8,000 bases of DNA, from NCBI GenBank assembly GCA_015494005.1, contig WGCB01000700.1:1-8000 (forward strand), read 5' to 3'. Made by a program: the position numbers and the translations under genes. The DNA comes from Caldilineaceae bacterium (GTDB taxonomy: Bacteria; Chloroflexota; Anaerolineae; Caldilineales; Caldilineaceae). Positions 1 to 7,205 of this stretch are shown here, piece by piece (within the stretch, counting starts at the first letter, position 1; each line of letters begins with the position of its first letter). Under the pieces are notes generated by a model that was given only the letters and a program-made list of their open reading frames with translations, made no database searches and had not been told where the DNA came from.

Positions 1-109
1 GCTCAACGTGGACCAGCGCAACCAGGCGGCTCGCACCCTCTACGATGCCCTGGGCTTTCGGGTCCACTGCCCCTACGTGGAGGGGGTGGCCGTGAGGCGT
101 GCCATGTGA
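1..109 (+). CDS. GNAT-family N-acetyltransferase, C-terminal fragment
   Basis: Only the last 35 codons are present; the frame begins at base 2 and ends with TGA at 107-109. The visible peptide contains [13 protein letters not shown]. This matches the end of the GNAT fold (acetyl-CoA-dependent N-acetyltransferases), where an Asn/Ala pair, a Leu-Tyr and a closing Gly-Phe sit on the last helix and strand (N-x-x-A-x-x-L-Y-x-x-x-G-F). The tail after it ([16 protein letters not shown]) is short. The substrate cannot be told from this fragment, and the acetyl-CoA-binding loop lies upstream of the window. The gene is followed by a possible hairpin and a 148-base gap before ahcY, so it is probably not part of the methionine-cycle unit. 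Confidence 0.75.
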   Translation, partial: LNVDQRNQAARTLYDALGFRVHCPYVEGVAVRRAM

Positions 110-126
110 AACGGGATCGGCCTGAG

Positions 127-1541
<1,415 letters not shown>

Positions 1542-1561
1542 CGTGGGCCCCACCCCTTGGC

Positions 1562-1591
1562 TCCGGGCAGGGGCTGACGCTCCTGCTCGGA
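1562..1591 (+). promoter_or_regulatory. Strong 13-bp RNA hairpin between ahcY and metK
   Basis: Bases 1562-1574 (TCCGGGCAGGGGC) pair along their full length with 1579-1591 (GCTCCTGCTCGGA): 11 Watson-Crick pairs, two G-U pairs and a four-base UGAC loop. The hairpin begins 21 bases after the ahcY stop and ends 73 bases before the metK start. No T-run follows, so it is not a standard intrinsic terminator. It could stabilise the ahcY message, act as a processing point, or lower read-through into metK. I did not recognise a known SAM or SAH riboswitch around it. Confidence 0.6.
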
Positions 1592-1664
1592 TGACTTATC
1601 GCCTGCGCATCATGGGCTCTGTGAAGCTTGCATGCTGTTCCGAATCACATCGGAGGAAAAATCC

Positions 1665-2900
1665 ATGAGCAACACCTTTATGACATCACCCTCCCTTCTC
1701 TTCACCAGCGAGTCGGTGACGGAAGGGCATCCGGACAAGATGTGCGACCAGATCAGCGACGCGGTTCTGGACGCCATCGTGGCCCAGGATCCCATGGCCC
1801 GGGTGGCCTGCGAGACGGCCGTGAAGACCGGCTACGTCATGCTCCTGGGCGAGATCACCACCACCGCCTTCGTCAACTTCGACGATCTGGTGCGCAAGGT
1901 GGTCACGGAGATCGGCTTCGACTCCAGCGAGAAGGGCTTCGACGGCAACACCTGCGGCGTCCAGGTGGCCATCGCCTCCCAGAGCCCGGACATCGCCCTG
2001 GGCGTGGACCGGGCCGCGGAGTACAAGGAGGGCAGCCTGGACATGGAGGACGACGAGATCGAGGCCGTGGGGGCCGGGGACCAGGGCATGATGTTCGGCT
2101 ACGCCTGCAACGAGACGGACACCCTCATGCCCATGCCCATCTACCTGGCCCACAAGCTGGCCCGCCGCCTGACCGAGGTGCGCAAGCAGGGGATCCTGCC
2201 CTGGCTGCGGCCGGACGGCAAATCCCAGGTCACCGTGGAGTACAGCTACGGCAAGCCCAAGCGCATCCACACTGTGCTCATCAGCACCCAGCACGCCCCG
2301 GAGATCAGCCAGGAAGAGATCCGGCGGGAGATCATCGAGAAGGTGATCGATCCCGTGCTGCCCAGGGAGATGGTGGACAAGGAGATGCGCATCTTCGTGA
2401 ACCCCACAGGCCGCTTCGTGGTGGGCGGTCCCATGGGGGACGCGGGCCTCACCGGCCGCAAGATCATCGTGGACACCTACGGCGGCATGGGACGGCACGG
2501 CGGCGGCGCCTTCAGCGGCAAGGACTGCACCAAGGTGGACCGCAGCGGCGCCTACGCGGCCCGCTGGGTGGCCAAGAACATCGTGGCCGCCGGCCTGGCG
2601 GATCGCTGCGAGATCCAGCTGGCCTACGCCATCGGTGTGGCCCAGCCGGTGAGCGTCAACGTGGAGACCTTCGGCACCGGGCGCATCAGCGATGAGCGCA
2701 TCGCGGCCCTGATCCAGGAGCACTTCGACCTGCGCCCCGGCGCCATCATCCGGGATCTGGACCTGCGCCGGCCCATCTACCGGCAGACCGCGGCCTACGG
2801 TCACTTCGGCCGGGACGACATCGATCTCCCCTGGGAGCAGACCAACCGGGTGGAGCTCCTGCGCCAGGCGGCCGGGCTGGGCGAGCCCCAGACAGCCTGA
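1665..2900 (+). CDS. metK: S-adenosylmethionine synthase (methionine adenosyltransferase)
   Basis: A 411-residue cytosolic enzyme that makes S-adenosylmethionine from ATP and methionine, releasing phosphate and pyrophosphate. It belongs to the standard bacterial/eukaryotic MetK family and is slightly longer than E. coli MetK (384). Motifs in order are GHPDK (21-25, ATP and metal site), [11 protein letters not shown] (136-146, family signature), [18 protein letters not shown] (249-266), the glycine-rich GGGAFSGKD (279-287, phosphate-binding signature) and Lys290/Asp292 in TKVDRS. The frame stays open to an ATG at 1632, but the ATG at 1665 is preferred: GGAGG at 1652-1656 sits eight bases before it, and the extra 11 residues do not look like the family N-terminus. 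Together with ahcY it covers SAM production and SAH removal. An intrinsic terminator closes the unit. Confidence 0.98.
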   Translation: MSNTFMTSPSLLFTSESVTEGHPDKMCDQISDAVLDAIVAQDPMARVACETAVKTGYVMLLGEITTTAFVNFDDLVRKVVTEIGFDSSEKGFDGNTCGVQVAIASQSPDIALGVDRAAEYKEGSLDMEDDEIEAVGAGDQGMMFGYACNETDTLMPMPIYLAHKLARRLTEVRKQGILPWLRPDGKSQVTVEYSYGKPKRIHTVLISTQHAPEISQEEIRREIIEKVIDPVLPREMVDKEMRIFVNPTGRFVVGGPMGDAGLTGRKIIVDTYGGMGRHGGGAFSGKDCTKVDRSGAYAARWVAKNIVAAGLADRCEIQLAYAIGVAQPVSVNVETFGTGRISDERIAALIQEHFDLRPGAIIRDLDLRRPIYRQTAAYGHFGRDDIDLPWEQTNRVELLRQAAGLGEPQTA

Positions 2901-2924
2901 GCCATCTCCGACAGGCCCAAGGAG

Positions 2925-2963
2925 AAGAGCTGGTGGGTTTCCAAAAAACCTGCCAGCTCTTTT
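2925..2963 (+). terminator. Rho-independent terminator after metK
   Basis: A 16-bp stem pairs AAGAGCTGGTGGGTTT (2925-2940) with AAACCTGCCAGCTCTT (2946-2961); all pairs are Watson-Crick except two adjacent G-U pairs. The loop is five bases (CCAAA) and the stem runs into a short T-run (2960-2963). It begins 25 bases after the metK stop and lies just before the next promoter, so it separates the methionine-cycle unit from the ribose operon. The A-rich loop side and T-run could also give weak termination on the opposite strand. Confidence 0.85.
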
Positions 2964-2973
2964 CGCGTCCCCG

Positions 2974-3002
2974 TTGACAAGCCAAGGCCCCCGTGCTATA
3001 TT
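2974..3002 (+). promoter_or_regulatory. Sigma-70-type promoter of the ribose operon
   Basis: TTGACA (2974-2979) is a perfect -35 box, and TATATT (2997-3002) is a -10 box with one mismatch to TATAAT. The spacer is exactly 17 bp. The predicted transcription start is near 3008-3010. The promoter sits directly after the metK terminator and upstream of rbsD, giving a leader of about 185 bases. It is the only convincing promoter I found in the window. Confidence 0.85.
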
Positions 3003-3007
3003 TTGTT

Positions 3008-3021
3008 TGAAAACGTTTACA
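3008..3021 (+). promoter_or_regulatory. LacI-family operator overlapping the transcription start
   Basis: TGAAAACGTTTACA is a 14-bp near-perfect palindrome centred on CG, with one mismatched pair in the arms. It has the form bound by LacI/GalR-family repressors (RbsR, PurR, CcpA types) and, with the T at 3007, fits the published cre consensus WTGNAANCGNWNNCW. It begins five bases after the -10 box, over the predicted start site, the position of a classic repressor-type operator. The likely regulator is a ribose-responsive RbsR-like protein, but no regulator gene is in the window, so its identity is inferred. Confidence 0.8.
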
Positions 3022-3057
3022 GCTCCCCCGTGGCTTCCCCCATTTCCGCATCTCTTT

Positions 3058-3113
3058 CTGTCTGACCGGTCCTGTCTGGATTGCCCTGACTGAACTGCCC
3101 TGTCTGGATTGGC
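3058..3113 (+). repeat. Four 14-bp tandem repeats in the rbs leader
   Basis: Four contiguous 14-bp units are visible: CTGTCTGACCGGTC (3058-3071), CTGTCTGGATTGCC (3072-3085), CTGACTGAACTGCC (3086-3099) and CTGTCTGGATTGGC (3100-3113). The second and fourth differ at one position, giving an exact 13-bp direct repeat (CCTGTCTGGATTG) at 3071 and 3099, 28 bases apart. Flanking sequence does not continue the pattern. The block lies in the untranslated leader, downstream of the operator and 81 bases before rbsD. The function is unknown. Confidence 0.8.
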
Positions 3114-3125
3114 GGCTCGCAACGC

Positions 3126-3152
3126 CCAGGGACACCCCTGCCCCTGGCTTTT
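3126..3152 (+). promoter_or_regulatory. Attenuator-like hairpin in the rbs leader (weak)
   Basis: CCAGGG (3126-3131) can pair with CCCTGG (3142-3147) across a 10-base loop, followed by C and TTTT (3149-3152). A competing 5-bp hairpin, CAGGG (3127-3131) with CCCTG (3136-3140), is also possible. The short stem next to a T-run resembles a weak terminator inside the leader, 43 bases before rbsD. It may be incidental in such C-rich sequence. Confidence 0.3.
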
Positions 3153-3156
3153 GTCG

Positions 3157-3184
3157 CCCATCGGGATCCCATCACCCATCGGGA
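3157..3184 (+). repeat. Direct repeat CCCATCGGGA touching the rbsD ribosome site
   Basis: CCCATCGGGA occurs at 3157-3166 and again at 3175-3184, 18 bases apart. The second copy supplies the first part of the GGAGG (3182-3186) that serves rbsD. The repeat may reflect local duplication or give two alternative pairing partners near the ribosome site; nothing more can be read from it. Confidence 0.5.
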
Positions 3185-3194
3185 GGAGCGCCCC

Positions 3195-3593
3195 ATGAAG
3201 AAACGCGGCATCCTGAACGCGGAGCTGGCCAGCGTGGTGGCTCGCATGGGCCACATGGACACCCTGACCATCGCCGATGCTGGCCTGCCCATCCCCGACG
3301 GCCCCCAGCGCATCGAGCTCATCGTGAAGCCCGGCCTGCCCAGCTTCCTGGACGTCCTGGCCGTGGTCCTGGACGAGCTGCAGGTGGAGTCGGCCATCAT
3401 CGCGGAGGAGATGATCGACGTCAGCCCGGAGCTGCATCGGCAGCTCCTGGAGGTGCTGGACGGCATCCCCATCGCCGCGGCCCTGCCCCACACCCAGTTC
3501 AAGGAGCGAACCGCCCAGAGCAGGGCCGTGGTCCGCACCGGCGAGTTCACCCCCTACGCCAACATCATCCTGGTGGCTGGCGTGACCTTCTGA
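3195..3593 (+). CDS. rbsD: D-ribose pyranase
   Basis: A 132-residue cytosolic protein of the RbsD family, close to the usual 130-140 residues. RbsD speeds interconversion of beta-pyranose and beta-furanose ribose, so that imported ribose reaches the form used by ribokinase. Family features are the N-terminal MKKRGILNAEL, His20 (catalytic position in RbsD), ADAGLPIP with Asp28 (27-34), LPHTQFKERT with His99 and Lys103 (97-106), and the C-terminal RTGEFTPYANIIL (114-126), whose Tyr121 and Asn123 match the sugar-contacting pair. GGAGG at 3182-3186, eight bases before ATG, fixes the start. It is the first gene of the operon, under the LacI-type operator, and ends 12 bases before the first permease gene. 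Confidence 0.97.
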   Translation: MKKRGILNAELASVVARMGHMDTLTIADAGLPIPDGPQRIELIVKPGLPSFLDVLAVVLDELQVESAIIAEEMIDVSPELHRQLLEVLDGIPIAAALPHTQFKERTAQSRAVVRTGEFTPYANIILVAGVTF

Positions 3594-3605
3594 CGGGGAT
3601 CGTCC

Positions 3606-4532
3606 ATGAACCGATACAGCCTGGGCTCCATCCTGCAGCGCTTCGGCATCGCCATCTCCTTCGTCCTGCTCTGCGTGGCCCTGAGCCTGCTCTCGGATCG
3701 CTTTCTCACCCTGCCCAACATCGTCAACGTCCTGCGCCAGATCACCATCAACGGCATCATCGCCGTGGGCATGACCTACGTGATCCTCATCGCCGAGATC
3801 GACCTCTCCGTGGGCTCGGTCCTGGCCTTGACCAGCATCGTCACCGCGGACATGTTGCAGAAAGGGCTGCCCATTCCCTTGGCCATCCTCATCGGCCTGG
3901 CCCTGGGGGCGCTCCTGGGCGCGGTGAATGGGGTCATCACCGCCAAGTTCCGGGTGCCCTCCTTCATCACCACCCTGGGGATGCTCACCTCCGCCCGGGG
4001 CGCGGCCCTGCTCTACACCGAGGGGCGGCCCATCACCGGCCTGCCCGACGGTTTCCGGGCCCTGGGACGGGGCGAGGTGGCGGGGATCCCGGCGCCGGTG
4101 CTCATCGCTGGGGTGGTCTTCGTCCTGGGCTGGCTGATCCTGAAGCGAACCCAGGCCGGAGAGTACATCTACGCCATTGGCAACAATCCCACCGCGGCCC
4201 GGCTGGTGGGCATTTCCATCGACCGCTACCGGACCCTGGTCTTCCTGGTGGCCGGTCTCCTGGCCGCCCTGGCCGGCATGATCCTGACTGCCCGGCTCAA
4301 CTCGGCCCAGCCCACGGCTGGCGTGGCCTTCGAGCTGGACGCCATCGCCGCGGTGGTCCTGGGGGGCACCAGCTTCAGCGGCGGCGTGGGGGGGCTGGGT
4401 GGCACCCTGCTGGGCGCGCTGATCATCGGCGTGCTGGACAACGGCCTGAACCTGCTCAACATCTCCTCCCTCTACGAGCAGCTGGTGAAGGGAGCCGTGA
4501 TTGCCCTGGCCTTGCTGATCCACCGCAAGTAG
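3606..4532 (+). CDS. rbsC: Ribose ABC transporter permease, first copy
   Basis: A 308-residue integral membrane protein of the RbsC/BPD_transp_2 family, which forms the channel of sugar importers. Hydrophobic segments lie near 14-30, 48-63, 67-82, 90-112, 118-137, 162-179, 209-229 and 246-306. Signatures are GMTYVILIAEIDLSVGS (55-71), the cytoplasmic AIGNNPTAARLVGIS (190-204) that lies where the permease meets the ATPase, and LNSAQPTAG followed by AAVVLGGTSFSGG (248-260). GGGGA at 3595-3599 precedes the ATG. Glu64 replaces the glycine usual just before IDLSVGS. Unusually, this gene lies before rbsB and rbsA, and a second, different permease follows rbsA. The two copies share about half their residues by eye. 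It could pair with the other permease or with itself. Confidence 0.93.
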   Translation: MNRYSLGSILQRFGIAISFVLLCVALSLLSDRFLTLPNIVNVLRQITINGIIAVGMTYVILIAEIDLSVGSVLALTSIVTADMLQKGLPIPLAILIGLALGALLGAVNGVITAKFRVPSFITTLGMLTSARGAALLYTEGRPITGLPDGFRALGRGEVAGIPAPVLIAGVVFVLGWLILKRTQAGEYIYAIGNNPTAARLVGISIDRYRTLVFLVAGLLAALAGMILTARLNSAQPTAGVAFELDAIAAVVLGGTSFSGGVGGLGGTLLGALIIGVLDNGLNLLNISSLYEQLVKGAVIALALLIHRK

Positions 4533-4539
4533 CCCGGTG

Positions 4540-4643
4540 TTCCTGTGTCTTTCCGCCTTTTTCCAAGGCTTCCCCTGCCTTCCTGTGGATCCGTTCGATT
4601 GCTGTTCGGTTGTGTTCCGAAGTGTCTCACATTCCAACCTTCA
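4540..4643 (+). repeat. Loosely phased TTC/TTCC motifs in the rbsC-rbsB gap
   Basis: The 126-base gap before rbsB is pyrimidine-rich. TTC or TTCC starts at 4540, 4551, 4561, 4570, 4580, 4594, 4605, 4615, 4632 and 4640, so most neighbours are 9-11 bases apart. TTCCTGTG occurs twice, 40 bases apart (4540 and 4580). I see no promoter or strong hairpin here. The pattern may be decayed tandem repeats or simple compositional bias. Confidence 0.35.
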
Positions 4644-4658
4644 AAGGAGGGTAGAATC

Positions 4659-5615
4659 ATGAAACGCCGTTTTCTGTTCCCAGCGTTGCTCCTGGTGATG
4701 GCCTTGATCGTCAGCGCCTGCGCCGCGCCGCCACCACCCCAGGCCGCCCCTGCGGAGGAGGCCGCGCCCGCAGAGGGTGGGGAGATCACCCTGGGCCTGG
4801 CCCTTTCCACCCTGAACAACCCCTTCTTCGTGGACCTGCGGGACGGGGCCCAGGCCGCCGCGGACGCCGCGGGGGTCAAGCTGGTGGTGGTGGATGCCCA
4901 GGACGATCCAGGCAAGCAGGCTTCGGCCATCGAGGACCTGATCCAGTCCAAGGTGAGCGCCCTGCTCATCAACCCCACGGACGCGGACGCCATCGTGCCC
5001 AGCATCGAGGCGGCCAACGAGGCGGGCATCCCCGTCTTCACCGTGGACCGCAGCGCGGCCGGGGGTGAGGTGGTCAGCCACATCGCCTCGGACAACGTGG
5101 CCGGTGGCCGCATGGCCGCGGAGTTCCTCTGCAACGCCCTGGGCGGCGAGGGCAAGGTGGTGGAGCTGGAGGGCATCCCCGGCACCTCCGCCGCCCGGGA
5201 TCGGGGCAAGGGCTTCAACGAGTACATGAGCGAGAACTGCCCGGGCATCGAGATCGTGGCGCGCCAGACCGCCAACTTCAACCGGGCCGAGGGCCTGACC
5301 GTCTTCGAGAACATCCTCCAGGCCCAGCCGGAGATCGACGGGGTCTTCGCCCACAACGACGAGATGATCCTGGGGGCCATCGAGGCCGCGGAGGCCGCGG
5401 GCCGGGCCGATGAGATCGTCTTCGTGGGTTTCGACGCCATCGACGACGCCATCCAGGCCATCAAGGAGGGCAAGCTGGCCGCCACCGTGGCCCAGCAGCC
5501 CGGGGAGATGGGCCGCCTGGCCGTGGAGACTGCGGTCAAGTACCTGAACGGCGAGGACGTGCCCGAGTACATCCCGGTGGACCTGGCCCTGGTCACCGCG
5601 GAGACCCTGAAGTAG
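4659..5615 (+). CDS. rbsB: D-ribose-binding lipoprotein of the ABC importer
   Basis: A 318-residue extracytoplasmic sugar-binding protein (Peripla_BP_4/RbsB family). Residues 1-20 form a lipoprotein signal (KRR, hydrophobic core, VSAC box) with Cys21 as the lipid anchor, then an Ala/Pro/Glu linker to about 41. The two-lobed domain fills the rest. Every ribose contact known from E. coli RbsB has a counterpart: Asn54, Phe56 and Phe57 in STLNNPFF, Asp130-Arg131, Arg180 in SAARDRGKGF, Phe207, Asn233 in AHNDEM, Asp259 in VGFDA and Gln279. Ribose is therefore a strong prediction. The frame is open further upstream to 4545, but ATG 4659 is chosen for the signal peptide and AAAGGAGG (4643-4650), a strong site that fits high output. 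Cys158 and Cys194 could form a disulfide, which is speculation. A hairpin follows the stop. Confidence 0.96.
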   Translation: MKRRFLFPALLLVMALIVSACAAPPPPQAAPAEEAAPAEGGEITLGLALSTLNNPFFVDLRDGAQAAADAAGVKLVVVDAQDDPGKQASAIEDLIQSKVSALLINPTDADAIVPSIEAANEAGIPVFTVDRSAAGGEVVSHIASDNVAGGRMAAEFLCNALGGEGKVVELEGIPGTSAARDRGKGFNEYMSENCPGIEIVARQTANFNRAEGLTVFENILQAQPEIDGVFAHNDEMILGAIEAAEAAGRADEIVFVGFDAIDDAIQAIKEGKLAATVAQQPGEMGRLAVETAVKYLNGEDVPEYIPVDLALVTAETLK

Positions 5616-5631
5616 CCGCCTAGTCCATCCC

Positions 5632-5663
5632 GAGCCGGGGCCCGGCCCCCTGAGCCCCGGCTC
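5632..5663 (+). promoter_or_regulatory. Perfect 10-bp intercistronic hairpin between rbsB and rbsA
   Basis: GAGCCGGGGC (5632-5641) and GCCCCGGCTC (5654-5663) are exact inverted repeats around a 12-base loop. The stem starts 16 bases after the rbsB stop and ends 15 bases before the rbsA start. No T-run follows, only CT-rich sequence. In importer operons, hairpins at this place commonly protect the binding-protein message or reduce read-through, keeping the binding protein in excess over the ATPase; that role is inferred here. Confidence 0.65.
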
Positions 5664-5678
5664 TCTCCTCCCACACCC

Positions 5679-7205
5679 ATGACCGACACCGGCACGCCCA
5701 TCTTGCGCATGGTGGGGATCACCAAGACCTTCCCCGGTGTCCGGGCCCTGGACAACGTCACCCTGGAGGTGCTCCCCCAGGAGGTCCACGGCCTGGTGGG
5801 GGAGAACGGCGCGGGCAAAACCACCCTGATGAAGATCCTCACCGGCGTCTACCAGGCCGACGCCGGTCACATCGAGTTCAAGGGGCGCCCGGTCCAGATT
5901 CCCAACCCCCGGGCCGCCCAGCTCCTGGGCATCGCCATCATCCACCAGGAGCTGGCCGTCCTGCCCGAGATGAGCGTGGCCGAGAACATCTTCCTGGGCC
6001 GGGAGCCGGCCGGGCCCCTGGGCACGGTCCGCTGGGACGAGCTCTACCGCCAGACCCAGGCCCTGCTGGATCGCCTGGGCATCGACTTGCCGCCCCGCAC
6101 CCGGGTGGGGAACCTGACCATCGCCCAGCAGCAGATGGTGGAGATCGCCAAGGCCCTCTCCCTGGAGGCGGACCTGCTGGTCATGGACGAGCCCACCTCG
6201 GCCCTCACCGAGCGGGAGACGGAGATCCTCTTCCGCCTCATCGAGACGCTGAAGGCCCACGGCGTCTCCATCATCTACATCTCCCACCGCCTGGAGGAGA
6301 TCTTCCAGATCTGCGACCGGGTGACGGTCATGCGGGACGGCCAGCACATCGACACCCGCCCCATCGACCAGCTGACCCCCCAGGAGGTGGTGCGGCTGAT
6401 GGTGGGCCGCCGCATCAAGGACATCTACCCGCCCCCGGGCAAGGGGCGCGGCCCCCTGAAGCTGGAGGTGCGGGGGCTGCACCGGCCGCCCCGGCTCCGG
6501 CACGTGAGCCTGAAGCTCTACAGCGGGGAGATCCTGGGGCTGGCCGGGCTGGTGGGCTCCGGCCGCACGGACCTGGCCCGGGCCATTTTCGGCGTGGACC
6601 CGGTGGAGGCGGGCGAGATCTGGATCGACGGCCAGCTGGCCACCATCCGCTCCCCGGACGACGCCATGGCCCAGGGCATGGGCCTGGTCCCCGAGGACCG
6701 CAAGGGGCAGGGGCTCTTCCTGCAGATGACCGTGCGCCAGAACACGGTCATCGCCCGGCTCAAGGAGCTGAGCCGCTGGGGATTCATCGACTTCCGCCGG
6801 GCCGAGGCCGAGACCCGCCGCTTCGTGGAGGAGCTGGACATCCGCACGCCCAGCCTGGAGCAGCTGGTCCACAACCTGAGCGGCGGCAACCAGCAGAAGG
6901 TGGTCATCGCCCGCTGGCTGGGCCGGGCCCCCTCCATCCTCATCCTGGACGAGCCCACCCGGGGCATCGACGTGGGGGCCAAGGCGGAGATCCACACCCT
7001 CATGCGCCAGCTGGCGGACGACGGCATGGCCATCCTCATGATCTCCTCGGAGCTGCCCGAGGTCCTGGGGGTGAGCGACCGCATCCTGGTCATGCGGGAA
7101 GGGCGGATGGTGGCCGAGTTCTCCCGGGAGGAGGCCACCCAGGATCGGATCATGGCCTACGCCACCGGCGCGGCCCAGCCCGCCCAGGAGGAGCTCGCCC
7201 CATGA
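5679..7205 (+). CDS. rbsA: Ribose ABC transporter ATP-binding protein (two fused ABC domains)
   Basis: A 508-residue cytoplasmic ATPase of the RbsA/MglA/XylG group, which powers ribose import. Domain 1 (about 8-245) has Walker A GENGAGKTT (41-49), Q-loop Gln90, signature LTIAQ (146-150), Walker B LLVMDE (166-171) and His203. Domain 2 (about 260-500) has a degenerate Walker A, GLVGSGRT (290-297, Arg for Lys), signature LSGGN (400-404), Walker B LILDE (421-425) and Ser457 in place of the switch histidine. One composite ATP site is therefore canonical and the other degenerate, as is usual for this group. ATG 5679 has no visible ribosome site: the preceding bases are CT-rich. No start codon lies in frame between it and the rbsB stop, and the later ATG 5709 also lacks one. 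Its stop overlaps the next start (ATGA), indicating translational coupling. Confidence 0.96.
   Translation: MTDTGTPILRMVGITKTFPGVRALDNVTLEVLPQEVHGLVGENGAGKTTLMKILTGVYQADAGHIEFKGRPVQIPNPRAAQLLGIAIIHQELAVLPEMSVAENIFLGREPAGPLGTVRWDELYRQTQALLDRLGIDLPPRTRVGNLTIAQQQMVEIAKALSLEADLLVMDEPTSALTERETEILFRLIETLKAHGVSIIYISHRLEEIFQICDRVTVMRDGQHIDTRPIDQLTPQEVVRLMVGRRIKDIYPPPGKGRGPLKLEVRGLHRPPRLRHVSLKLYSGEILGLAGLVGSGRTDLARAIFGVDPVEAGEIWIDGQLATIRSPDDAMAQGMGLVPEDRKGQGLFLQMTVRQNTVIARLKELSRWGFIDFRRAEAETRRFVEELDIRTPSLEQLVHNLSGGNQQKVVIARWLGRAPSILILDEPTRGIDVGAKAEIHTLMRQLADDGMAILMISSELPEVLGVSDRILVMREGRMVAEFSREEATQDRIMAYATGAAQPAQEELAP

Noticed and set aside
1632..1664. Upstream ATG extending metK by 11 residues
   Set aside because: The ATG at 1665 has a well-spaced GGAGG, while 1632 has none, and the extra residues include the ribosome site itself.
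1542..1664. SAM riboswitch upstream of metK
   Set aside because: There is a single long hairpin but no recognisable SAM-I multi-helix core, and the gap is short for an expression platform.
1628..2695. Second plus-strand frame overlapping metK
   Set aside because: It is an Arg/Gly/His-rich out-of-frame reading; metK in the other frame carries every catalytic motif.
1686..4637. Very long open frame on the minus strand spanning metK, rbsD and permease 1
   Set aside because: It crosses a terminator, a promoter and several clear genes, and its translation is low-complexity His/Gly/Gln/Asp-rich. This is an antisense shadow of GC-rich codons.
4545..4658. In-frame upstream start extending rbsB by 38 residues
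   Set aside because: It would bury the lipoprotein signal inside the protein and ignore the strong AAAGGAGG just before ATG 4659.
4641..6995. Long open frame on the minus strand opposite rbsB and rbsA
   Set aside because: It has the same shadow composition and no recognisable domain, and both plus-strand genes there have complete family motifs.
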